The position numbers and the translations under genes are program-made. The notes under the pieces are model-generated. The model was not told where the DNA came from, ran no database searches, and worked only from the letters and a program-made list of their open reading frames with translations. A stretch of 64,000 bases of DNA from Sphingomonas panacis (lineage in GTDB: Bacteria > Pseudomonadota > Alphaproteobacteria > Sphingomonadales > Sphingomonadaceae): positions 868,001 to 932,000 of the forward strand of contig NZ_CP014168.1 in assembly GCF_001717955.1 (NCBI RefSeq). The letters are read 5' to 3'. Numbering within the stretch: position 1 is the stretch's first letter; the number at the start of each line of letters is the position of its first letter. Below, one piece after another: positions 25,469 to 32,864 of the stretch.

Positions 25469-25762
25469 ATGTCTCAAGTCAAATGGACCGAGACGGCCTA
25501 TGAGCGTGGGAGCGAGTCAGGTTCCTCCCACTGGACCGGCATCCTGACGATCCTGACGAAGCCGCCAGTATCGGCCGACACCCTCCGCAAGAACCCCCTC
25601 GGCATCTACATCGACGCGATCGACTGGAGCCGCGAACTCGAGCCCGCGGCGTCGACTGCTCCCGCGCGCACCACGCAGCCGCCCAGCAACGTGCCGCTCG
25701 GCTCGCCGCTCGACCCGAACCTTGCCGCTCAACCGACCGTCAATACGGAGACCCAGCCATGA
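25469..25762 (+). pseudogene. trbF: trbF fragment (5'-truncated conjugation gene)
   Basis: Only the C-terminal 90-100 residues of a TrbF/VirB8-type protein remain: QVKWTETAYERGSESG, HWTGILTILTKPP and LRKNPLGIYIDAIDWSREL. The membrane anchor and N-terminal periplasmic part are absent; the sequence upstream in this frame has no resemblance to TrbF. ATG 25469 is the first Met but unlikely to be a true start. The end overlaps the trbG start by 4 bases (ATGA), as in intact trb operons. The remnant shows that the element once had a type IV secretion system of the Trb kind. Confidence 0.85.
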
Positions 25763-26601
25763 CCAGAACTCTCGCAGCCGCAGCGCTGCTGGCGCCTTGC
25801 CTGATCCTTGCTGCCCAAACCGCAGAGGCGACCACAGACAAAACCACGCCGGTCGCCGCGGCCAACCGCGCGGCGACGATCGAGCCCGTCGCGCAGGGCT
25901 TCATCAACGCCGCGCAGGTCTATCCGTTCGCCGACGGCGCCATCTATCATGTCATCACCGCGCCCGAGCGGGTGACCGACATCGCGCTGCAACCGGGTGA
26001 GACGCTGGTCGCCGTGGCAAGCGGAGACACGGTGCGCTGGGTGATCGGCGATACTAGCAGCGGGTCGGGCGCGGAAAAGCGAACCCATGTGCTGGTCAAG
26101 CCGTTCAGCGCTGGTCTGTCGACCAATCTCGTCATCACCACCGACCGGCGCAGCTATCATATCGCGCTGACCAGCGTGATGAAGACGGCGATGGCCGCGC
26201 TCTCCTGGACCTATCCCCAGGATGCGCTGATCGCATTGAAGCGCGCCGCCGCGGCGACCGAGGCGGCGGCTCCGGTGGCGGCCGGGATCGAGGTCGAGCA
26301 GCTTCATTTCAACTATGCCGTATCGGGCGATCGGCCAGCCTGGCGGCCGTTTCGTGCTTTTGACGACGGGCGGCAGACCTTCATTGAATTCCCGGCGACG
26401 CTGGCCGTCGGCGAGGCGCCGCCGATCTTCCTGGTGGACGGGAAAGGCGAGGCGCAGCTCGTCAACTATCGCGTAAAGGGCCGCTTCTACGTCGTCGATC
26501 GCATCTTCGACGTTGCCGAACTTCGCCTCGGCACAAAGCACCAGCAGATTGTCCGCATCAGCCGGGTGGCGGAAGGCGCGCCCAAGCGGAGGGGATCATG
26601 A
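25759..26601 (+). CDS. trbG: TrbG/VirB9-family conjugal transfer protein
   Basis: 280 residues with a signal peptide (MTRTLAAAALLAPCLILAAQTAEAT). VirB9-like features: VYPFADGAIYHVITAPERVTDIALQPGE near the N-terminus, GDTVRWVIGD, THVLVKPFSAGLSTNLVITTDRRSYHI, and C-terminal LVNYRVKGRFYVVDRIFDVAELRLG. In a complete system it forms the outer-membrane core complex with TrbI. It overlaps trbF' and trbI by 4 bases at each end. The gene is intact but its partners (trbB, C, D, E, J, L) are not in the window, so the protein probably has no apparatus to join. Confidence 0.9.
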   Translation: MTRTLAAAALLAPCLILAAQTAEATTDKTTPVAAANRAATIEPVAQGFINAAQVYPFADGAIYHVITAPERVTDIALQPGETLVAVASGDTVRWVIGDTSSGSGAEKRTHVLVKPFSAGLSTNLVITTDRRSYHIALTSVMKTAMAALSWTYPQDALIALKRAAAATEAAAPVAAGIEVEQLHFNYAVSGDRPAWRPFRAFDDGRQTFIEFPATLAVGEAPPIFLVDGKGEAQLVNYRVKGRFYVVDRIFDVAELRLGTKHQQIVRISRVAEGAPKRRGS

Positions 26602-27818
26602 CCGCCGAGGCGGCAGCCCCACCAGCATCCGAGATCCCCGCCGCACCGGGCAAGGTGGACCCGGAAACGCTGGCGCTTCGCGCCCAGCCGGCACGGGCGA
26701 TCCGCTTCAAGCGGGGCGCCGTTGTGGCGATCGCGGCGCTCGGCTCCGTCAGCCTGGTTGCGACGGCGTGGGTCGCGCTGCGGCCGTCCGCACTGCACCT
26801 CGCTGGACAAGCCGACGACCAGACGGTCGCGGCGAAAGCGCCGGCCGATACACTGAGCGGGCTGCCGGGCAGCTATGGCGACGTGCCCAAGCTCGGGCCA
26901 CCGCTGCCCGGCGATCTCGGCCGGCCGATCCTCGATCATCAGCGCGCCATGGGCATCGCGCCGACGAGCGGCGAAACCGGGCGTGCCGACCAGGCCGCAG
27001 CGACCGAACGCGATCGACGGGCAGCAGAGCTGAGGGCGGCGCGTGAATCGGGATTGCTAGTGCAATCCGGCAATCGCACCGATCCGAGCCGCGACGCCGC
27101 TGCGATGCCATCCTCGTCACCGGTCGCAGCCACCGATGCGTCGCGGATCGCTATCGATCCTGATCGCGATCCCAATGCCCAGCAGCGCAAGGCCGACTTC
27201 GTCGCGGCGCGCGACACCGGCCGCGACGTCAACGAGCATCGGTTGAGCCCGCCGGCGTCGCCGAACATGCTATCCGCCGGCAGTGTCATCGCGGCGAGCC
27301 TGATCACCGGGCTTCGATCCGACCTCCCTGGCCTCGTCACCGCTCAAGTGACCGAACGCGTCTTCGACAGCGCAACGGGCAACATCCTTCTCATTCCGCA
27401 GGGCGCGCGGTTGATCGGCAGCTACGATAGCGTAGTCGCCTTCGGACAGAAGCGCGCGCTGGTGGTGTGGCAGCGGATTATCTTGCCGGACGGCAGCTCG
27501 ATTCGGCTCGACAACGTGCCCGCGACGGACCCATCTGGCTATGCCGGGCTCGCCGACAAGGTCGACTTCCACACATGGGCGCTCCTGAAGGGCGTTGCGA
27601 TTTCGACCCTGCTCGGCGTTGGCGCGAACGTGACATTCTCGGGCGAGAGTGACCTCGTCCAGGCGATCCGCGAATCAACGCAGCAGAATGTGTCGCGCGC
27701 CGGCGACCAGATCACGTCCCGCAATCTGCAGATACAGCCGACAATCACCATCCGGCCTGGCGCGCCGGTACGGCTGATTGTGCACCGCGATCTCATACTC
27801 GCGCCGTGGCGCGGTTAG
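26598..27818 (+). CDS. trbI: TrbI/VirB10-family conjugal transfer protein
   Basis: 406 residues. A cytoplasmic N-terminus, one membrane segment (GAVVAIAALGSVSLVATAWVAL, about 35-56), a Pro/Gly/Ala-rich linker and the conserved C-terminal beta-barrel domain (ITGLRSDLPGLVTAQVTERVFDSATGNILLIPQGARLIGSYDS, ending GAPVRLIVHRDLILAPW). It spans both membranes in the type IV secretion core. It overlaps the end of trbG by 4 bases. DUF2274 follows after 9 bp, the usual order downstream of trbI in alphaproteobacterial elements. Confidence 0.92.
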   Translation: MTAEAAAPPASEIPAAPGKVDPETLALRAQPARAIRFKRGAVVAIAALGSVSLVATAWVALRPSALHLAGQADDQTVAAKAPADTLSGLPGSYGDVPKLGPPLPGDLGRPILDHQRAMGIAPTSGETGRADQAAATERDRRAAELRAARESGLLVQSGNRTDPSRDAAAMPSSSPVAATDASRIAIDPDRDPNAQQRKADFVAARDTGRDVNEHRLSPPASPNMLSAGSVIAASLITGLRSDLPGLVTAQVTERVFDSATGNILLIPQGARLIGSYDSVVAFGQKRALVVWQRIILPDGSSIRLDNVPATDPSGYAGLADKVDFHTWALLKGVAISTLLGVGANVTFSGESDLVQAIRESTQQNVSRAGDQITSRNLQIQPTITIRPGAPVRLIVHRDLILAPWRG

Positions 27819-27827
27819 GAGGAACAC

Positions 27828-28049
27828 ATGCCGGAACTCAAGCTTCCCAAGCTGCCGGACAGGACGTCGATCAAGCTGCCAATCACCGTCACGCCCGACC
27901 TGCACCAGATGCTGCAGGACTATGCCGCGCTCTATGCAGAATCCTATGGGCGCGAAGAACCGATTGCAGAACTCATCCCTGCGATGCTGGCGGCATTCCT
28001 CGAAAGCGACCGGGCCTTCCTGCGCTCGCGGCGTGTCCCGGTGCGATGA
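27828..28049 (+). CDS. DUF2274 domain protein
   Basis: 73 residues: PELKLPKLPDRTSIKLPITVTPDLHQMLQDYAALYAESYGREEPIAELIPAMLAAFLESDR. This is the DUF2274 pattern, found immediately downstream of trbI in many elements; it resembles small ribbon-helix-helix-like or transfer-associated proteins, role unknown. The ribosome site AGGAGG-type (GGAGGAACAC) lies just upstream. Its stop overlaps the start of the next gene (ATGA). Confidence 0.85.
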   Translation: MPELKLPKLPDRTSIKLPITVTPDLHQMLQDYAALYAESYGREEPIAELIPAMLAAFLESDRAFLRSRRVPVR

Positions 28050-28693
28050 TGATCGCCTACGCTTCCCGCACCGGGACACGCCGCAATCTGGACGCCCTGC
28101 GTACCGCCGGATGGCGGCTGCTGGTATCGGCGCGCGGTGTCCTTCGCACTGAAGGATTCTGCTATGCGCTCGACAACGGCGCGTGGACTTCGTTCCAGCG
28201 TGGCGAGCCCTTTCATGTCGCCGCGTTCGAGAGGGCCGTAGCGCGGCTCGGGGCAGATGCCGACTGGATCGTGGTGCCCGACATCGTCATGGGCGGTCTC
28301 GCCTCGCTGCAATTCTCGCGTGGTTGGCTCGACAGGCTTCGGCATCGTCGCACACTGTCTGGCGCGACCTTCCTGATCGCAGTCCAGAACGGCATCAAGC
28401 CCGGGCATGTCCGCGGTCTGCTAGGTCCGCAAGTAGGGATCTTCGTCGGCGGCGACACGCGCTGGAAGCTGGCGACCATGGCCCAGTGGGCGCGCGTTGC
28501 GCACGCGCACGGTGCGATCTGCCATGTCGGACGGGTCAACAGTGTGCGCCGCATCCACCTGTGCGCAGGGGCCGACATCGACAGTTTCGATGGGTCGGGC
28601 GTCTCGCGCTTCGCATCCGCTCTGCCGCCGCTCGACCTTGCCCGGCGGCAGGGTGACGTCGAGGGCTGGCTGGCGCGAAGGATCCTGCGATGA
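28046..28693 (+). CDS. tRNA-guanine transglycosylase-like (DpdA-type) protein
   Basis: 215 residues. The order of motifs recalls the TIM-barrel of queuine/preQ0 transglycosylases: an early YALDNGAWTSF, then DWIVVPDIVMGG, LIAVQNG, GIFVGGDTRWK and CAGADIDSFDGSG. In TGT the corresponding places hold the catalytic Asp residues and the base-binding GVQGG/GGL loops. No zinc-binding Cys cluster is visible, and the protein is much shorter than TGT (~370). I recall small relatives in a family described as queuine tRNA-ribosyltransferase-like, related to DpdA that inserts 7-deazaguanine into DNA. No other dpd or queuosine gene is in the window. Start ATG 28046 overlaps the DUF2274 stop. Confidence 0.6.
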   Translation: MMIAYASRTGTRRNLDALRTAGWRLLVSARGVLRTEGFCYALDNGAWTSFQRGEPFHVAAFERAVARLGADADWIVVPDIVMGGLASLQFSRGWLDRLRHRRTLSGATFLIAVQNGIKPGHVRGLLGPQVGIFVGGDTRWKLATMAQWARVAHAHGAICHVGRVNSVRRIHLCAGADIDSFDGSGVSRFASALPPLDLARRQGDVEGWLARRILR

Positions 28694-28718
28694 TCGCCAT
28701 CTGCTCACGGCCGAGATC

Positions 28719-28955
28719 ATGACGAGGGGCCCAACCATAGATGAGCGGCGGCAGGCGACGCGGGAGGCGCTCGCCGCTCAGCAGGCATTGCCGACCGAGC
28801 CGATCAGCGTGCGGGTCTCCACGGCAGTGAAGCTCACCGGCATCGGCCGATCGACGCTTTACGAATTGATCAAGTCCGGTGAGATCGAAACGGTCAAGAT
28901 CGGGCGGTCGACGTTCATCCCATATCGGTGCCTGAAGCGACTGATCGGAGATTGA
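28719..28955 (+). CDS. Helix-turn-helix excisionase-family protein
   Basis: 78 residues. The C-terminal two thirds hold a winged-helix: VRVSTAVKLTGIGRSTLYELIKSGEIETVKIGRSTFIPYRCLKRLI, the pattern of MerR-like excisionase/DNA-binding proteins (helix_turn_helix_17 type). The N-terminal ~30 residues are charged and low complexity. It closes the trbG-trbI-DUF2274-TGT-like set (25 bp gap) and could be its regulator or the excision factor. Confidence 0.85.
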   Translation: MTRGPTIDERRQATREALAAQQALPTEPISVRVSTAVKLTGIGRSTLYELIKSGEIETVKIGRSTFIPYRCLKRLIGD

Positions 28956-29404
28956 CGAAGCACGCCGACGAACGGCTGCTTGTTTTCTGTCTGAATGCGA
29001 CACTCGCGGTGCATCCGGTGATCGAGATCGGAAATGGAGTAGATTCCGGCGCATTCATTGCCACGCAGCCCGATACGTGATGGCAGGCGCTAGGGCAGCG
29101 GGGCCGGCGATCACGTGACAAATCCTCTGAGAGAAACCAGAACATCCCAAGGGTTCGTCACAAGGTAGTCGTCAAGCGAGCGACCTTTCGCATCTTCCCG
29201 ATCGGGAATTTTTCTGCCCTCATCAGCCCATTTCCAAGCCAATCTTCCCGTTCGGGAATATGAGCAGTCACGCTTTCGGCAAGCCCATTCGGGAGAACGC
29301 GTGAAACGCCTTCTCGTCAAAGCCGGATGATGCGGAACCCGGCCGGCGAAATGCGCGGGCGAACTTTCGCTTGAGGGCATTGAAAATTATGCCATAAATA
29401 TACC
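28956..29404 (+). promoter_or_regulatory. Intergenic region with paired palindromes before abiEi
   Basis: 449 bases without a gene. It contains two perfect 14-bp dyads, TTCCCGATCGGGAA (29195-29208) and TTCCCGTTCGGGAA (29245-29258; central bases differ), exactly 50 bp apart, and a possible half-site TTCGGGAG near 29283. Next to the gene is GGCAT-N8-ATGCC (29376-29393), overlapping a CATAAAT box only ~10 bases before ATG 29405. The two TTCCCG dyads are likely operator sites; the closer one to the gene could be a second regulator's site. Confidence 0.6.
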
Positions 29405-30175
29405 ATGAGTTCATTACGGTCAGAGAAATTGAGGTCTCTGCTCGATGCTTGGGAGCCCCGCAGCGTCGCGACCACTGCCTATCTCAAGACCCTCGGCATA
29501 ACGCCGCAGGATCTTCAGAATTACACTTCATCGCGCTGGCTGATGTCGCTCGGCCGGGGCGCCTTCAAGCGCCCGAAGGAAACGGTGACCTGGCAAGGCG
29601 CACTGCACGGCCTGCAGTCCCAGTTGCGGTCGCCTGTCCATGTGGGGGCGCTGACCGCGCTCGAGATGTGGGGCAACAACCATTATGTGCGGTTCGCTGC
29701 CACGCGGGCCTGTCTGCTTTCGCCGCTAAACGTCGCGCTGCCGCTCTGGTTTAGAACCCATTGGGGCGATGAGATCCGCCACGTCCAGACGAAGCTCCTC
29801 CCGCCGGACTTGGGCGTGATCGAGCAGACAACGCCTGAGGGCTTTGCCTTGAGGACTTCCACTGCGGAACGCGCCGCGCTGGAACTGCTGCATCTCGCGC
29901 CGAAGATATTCGGCCTCGTCGAGGCCGGGTTGATCATGGAGAGCATGACCTTGATACGGCCAAAACTCATGCAGAGCCTGTTGGAGCAATGCGCCTCGAT
30001 CAAGGCGCGCAGGCTATTTCTCTATCTTGCGGAGCGCGCCGATCTGCCGGTCATGCGCCATCTCGACCTTGATCGGATCGATCTCGGGGTCGGCGACCGC
30101 AGCCTCGTGCCGAACGGGCGCTATGTCGCGAAATATCGGCTGCTGCTCCCCAAGGAACTGGTCGATCCTGGTTGA
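29405..30175 (+). CDS. AbiEi-type antitoxin (orphan)
   Basis: 256 residues. N-terminal winged helix of the AbiEi type (KLRSLLDAWEPRSVATTAYLKTLGITPQDLQNYTSSRWLMSLGRGAFKRP) and a C-terminal antitoxin domain (HGLQSQLRSPVHVGALTALEMWGNNHYVRF, RTSTAERAALELLHLAPK). AbiEi proteins repress their operon and counter the AbiEii nucleotidyltransferase. No abiEii follows: the next gene is hipA on the opposite strand, 109 bp away. There is no clear Shine-Dalgarno sequence before the ATG; a -10-like box close to it suggests a leaderless or near-leaderless mRNA. Confidence 0.85.
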   Translation: MSSLRSEKLRSLLDAWEPRSVATTAYLKTLGITPQDLQNYTSSRWLMSLGRGAFKRPKETVTWQGALHGLQSQLRSPVHVGALTALEMWGNNHYVRFAATRACLLSPLNVALPLWFRTHWGDEIRHVQTKLLPPDLGVIEQTTPEGFALRTSTAERAALELLHLAPKIFGLVEAGLIMESMTLIRPKLMQSLLEQCASIKARRLFLYLAERADLPVMRHLDLDRIDLGVGDRSLVPNGRYVAKYRLLLPKELVDPG

Positions 30176-30283
30176 GCGCTATCGCTCGTGAGGGAGGCCG
30201 CCGACTTTTCTCCCCTTGCTTGGGGAGAACGAACTCCGCCGCCTATGATGATCATTTTGTCGTTCGAGTTCCTCTTCCGCTGC

Positions 30284-31540
30284 TCATTTTTCCGCGCAGG
30301 AGTTCAAGATCGGCGTGATCGCTTTCACATGCGCGTCGATACGCTTGAGCACCGTTGCAGGGAGGATGGCGCGCTCCGGCAGATGCCACCAATGCTCGTT
30401 AACGCGAGCCACTGTCTCCACCACGGCCTGAAGAACCGCCGGCTCAGGCAGCCTTGCTCGGTTCGCGAAAGATTTCCAGCGAGGCGCCGACAGCGCCTTG
30501 AACGACCGTTCGCCACCCAGCGATAGCGCCATGCTGTCTGTGGGAATGTAAGGGATAGTCGACAACACGTCGTAGATCGGCGCGAGCGCGGGCGTGCTGC
30601 CTTCATCACGATAGATCAGCGACCAGTTTTTCAGGTGCATGTCGCCATTGCCGGTCACTACCGCCAGCGCGAGCCGGCGCACAAATTCGAGCGCGGCGGC
30701 AGGAGACACGGCCGCGTTCACGGCGGCGGCCACATCGTGATAGGCCGCCCCCTCATATTTGCGGGAGGGATAGACGCCAAACACCTGGGCGAAGTCCTCT
30801 ATGTGGATTCTCTCACCCTGTGGGCCACGGTCAAAACGCCTGATGAGAAGAACCTTGCCGTCTGACAGCGTGTCGAAATCTTCCGGAATCCCCTCAAAAT
30901 CGGACTTCGCGACCAATTCACGCTCGGGCACCTCCATGCCGACCGCGGCCGCGAGGGCGAGATTGGCAAACTCGTTTTCGGACACGCCGGGAAATGCCGT
31001 GGAGGGGAACTTCGCGATATATTGCCCCTGGCCGTCATCGAGCGGAAGGGTCAGTCCGCCGCCCTTGCCGGTGTTCTTCATCACCGACAGCTTCATCTGC
31101 ACGCCCGCGAGCGAAAAACGCGCCTTCGGCTTTCCCTTTGCACGGTCCTGCGGCGCTGCTTTCGTGCCGTCGCTCGGCAGGGCCCGGACGGCTCCCGGCA
31201 GATCCGCGCCGAGCGCTGCCAACAGGTCGAAATCATTGCCCGGGCGGACGGCGCCTGCATGATGCTTTTCCATCGCTTCGCGCAGTTTGTCCTCTGGCAG
31301 CAGGTTCGCAAAGAAGGCCGGCAATGCCCCGCTCACCGGCTTGGGATCCTTGCGCAAGCCCCCGGTAGCCGCGCGGAAGGACAGGCTGAGGATCGGCACA
31401 CCGCCGGTCGCCCGATACACCTCGTCAAAGCTGAACGCGTTGAAGTCACCGGGCGTCCTGACGATCACACCGACCTTCAGCGCATTCAGGAACACGTCTA
31501 GGGACTGGATCGCCTGAGGTGCGTGAGAAGTTTGTGCCAT
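30284..31540 (-). CDS. hipA: HipA-type serine/threonine kinase toxin
   Basis: 418 residues. N-terminal region FSFDEVYRATGGVPILSLSF and FFANLLPEDKLREAM match HipA N1; the kinase core shows SLAGVQMKLSV (Gly-rich loop region), IAKFPS (ATP-binding Lys), LLIRRFDR, and the catalytic VTGNGDMHLKNWSLIY (Asp and Asn of the kinase loop), followed by APIYDVLST. HipA phosphorylates translation factors such as glutamyl-tRNA synthetase and induces persistence, neutralised by HipB. Start: ATG 31540 with GAAG upstream; an alternative TTG at 31555 would overlap the hipB stop by 4 bases. Confidence 0.92.
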   Translation of the reverse strand: MAQTSHAPQAIQSLDVFLNALKVGVIVRTPGDFNAFSFDEVYRATGGVPILSLSFRAATGGLRKDPKPVSGALPAFFANLLPEDKLREAMEKHHAGAVRPGNDFDLLAALGADLPGAVRALPSDGTKAAPQDRAKGKPKARFSLAGVQMKLSVMKNTGKGGGLTLPLDDGQGQYIAKFPSTAFPGVSENEFANLALAAAVGMEVPERELVAKSDFEGIPEDFDTLSDGKVLLIRRFDRGPQGERIHIEDFAQVFGVYPSRKYEGAAYHDVAAAVNAAVSPAAALEFVRRLALAVVTGNGDMHLKNWSLIYRDEGSTPALAPIYDVLSTIPYIPTDSMALSLGGERSFKALSAPRWKSFANRARLPEPAVLQAVVETVARVNEHWWHLPERAILPATVLKRIDAHVKAITPILNSCAEK

Positions 31541-31551
31541 GATATTCGTCT

Positions 31552-31845
31552 TCAATCGGGCTGTGAAACAAAGGCCGGCAAGTCGTCGTCGTCATGCGGA
31601 CGCATCAACGCCCGGACGGCCGGGACCATCGCTTGCGGCACCAGCATCATCTCCAGCCCGATGGCACGGGAGACATTCATGAGCGTCGTGGCGCGCGCTG
31701 CAGCAATGCCCGTTTCGATATCGCGATAGCGTGGACGGGATATGCCAGCCAGATCGGCCACCTGCTCTTGCGTCAGTCCGGCGGCCAGCCTCGCCTGCCG
31801 CAGGAGTTCGCCGAGTTCGCGCAGGGTTTCAGATATAGCGCCCAC
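31552..31845 (-). CDS. hipB: HipB-type XRE antitoxin
   Basis: 97 residues, an XRE helix-turn-helix: LGELLRQARLAAGLTQEQVADLAGISRPRYRDIETGIAAARATTLMNVSRAIGLEMML. It binds and inhibits HipA and represses the operon. Start GTG 31845 is chosen because AGGGA lies 5 bases upstream; a longer frame from ATG 31911 has no ribosome site. hipB precedes hipA, the usual order. The C-terminus ends in an acidic DDDDLPAF segment. Confidence 0.9.
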   Translation of the reverse strand: MGAISETLRELGELLRQARLAAGLTQEQVADLAGISRPRYRDIETGIAAARATTLMNVSRAIGLEMMLVPQAMVPAVRALMRPHDDDDLPAFVSQPD

Positions 31846-31888
31846 GATGATCCCTACACGATTCAAAATGAAATCACATGAAGCGTCT

Positions 31889-31971
31889 ACATATCTTGCT
31901 TCGGCCGGCACGTCAAATTTGAATGCTCCCTTTCCATATCATATGAGTCAAACGAGATATGTAAACATATC
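31889..31971 (-). promoter_or_regulatory. Likely HipB operator sites
   Basis: A near-perfect palindrome GATATGTAAACATATC (31956-31971; 7-bp arms, 2-bp centre) and a second short palindrome CATATCATATG (about 31935-31945), plus an isolated half-site ACATATC (31889-31895). The three related ATATG/CATAT elements occupy the AT-rich leader of hipB and suit cooperative binding by a dimeric XRE repressor. Confidence 0.6.
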
Positions 31972-32155
31972 ACGTTCTGGATGGCATCTGCCGGTTCAGG
32001 AGGGAAGAGAACGAGGTGCTGGTGGCGACGAGGCGCTGGAGGGCTTTTCGGCGGCATCGCGAGGCCGAAAACGTCCGCTGGCGCCCATACGCTTCGTGGC
32101 GTGCCGGCGCTAATCCGCTGGAGAATGCAGATCTTAGGGTCTGGCGGCTCATAAT

Positions 32156-32187
32156 CTGTCCGAAATTTGCAGTCGTATTTCGGACAG
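32156..32187. repeat. Perfect 11-bp inverted repeat
   Basis: CTGTCCGAAAT (32156-32166) and ATTTCGGACAG (32177-32187) with a 10-base loop. No T-run follows. It stands in a region (31972-32864) without a gene, inside the island near its right border. It could be an operator, a hairpin terminator or a remnant of an insertion end. Confidence 0.6.
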
Positions 32188-32358
32188 CGTTGGCTCTCAC
32201 CCTAGCGCGCGATACGCTGGGTCGAGCGCTTCGGGATGCGCAGATTTTAGGTTAGCGTGCTGCGCGAAAATTAGGTTTTCGTGTTTGAGCGGTCGGAATC
32301 GTACCATCCGAATCACTCGCCTGATTGATGTGTTTTTAGGTCGGAATTTTCCGTCGAG

Positions 32359-32475
32359 GGACTCGAACCTCCGAAGCAAAAAGTCCCAGGGTATCGATTA
32401 TGGTATCGACCGACGACAGCCATAGTAAGGCACTGAATTATAGAGATAAATATGGCGTTTTCGAGTCCTCTTCTG
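32359..32475 (+). repeat. attR of the first island / junction with the next element
   Basis: Three pieces: an inverted copy of the tRNA T-arm, GGACTCGAACCTCC (32359-32372, reverse of 21076-21089); the arm repeat GGTATC-N6-GGTATC (32390-32407); and TTCGAGTCCTCTTCTG (32460-32475), an exact 16-base copy of the tRNA 3' part at 21081-21096. This closes the element begun at the tRNA gene (about 11.4 kb between the copies). The sequence beyond 32475 (CTTGAAATCCGACGACGTCC) resembles the left flank of the other sites and may be an old attL. Confidence 0.75.
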
Positions 32476-32864
32476 CTTGAAATCCGACGACGTCCAGCGG
32501 CGTCCGGGCGTGTCCGGCCAGCGAGAGACCGCGATAGCTTCGCACTCAATTTTTAGGGAGAAACCTTGCGCCGCATTCTCGAAGCCAGCCATTCAAGTTG
32601 ATCATTTGGTGTGGCTTACCGGCGCCTGTCGAAAGGCGGGATTTGGGACGAAGCTGCCGTTCCCAAGCGATAGGTGAACGGCAGGTTTTGTCAGGAGGCG
32701 ATAAACGGCGTTTGCCCCGACTGGCACGGCTTAGGAATGGGAGGAACGCCCGATGATGATGGGCACTATCCCTAAGCTGTGGCGCGACCATGCCCAAGCC
32801 AATCTATGAAGGCGAAGTCCAATTTATGGCAGCAATATCGACAATCGGATGGGATTGTCCCGCT
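32476..32864 (+). other. Region without gene between attR and the LysR gene
   Basis: 389 bases. Starts with the possible old attL flank (repeated GACGTCC and GTCCGG words to about 32525). No open frame with a ribosome site or recognisable sequence. The expected integrase of a second element is absent here. Confidence 0.5.
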
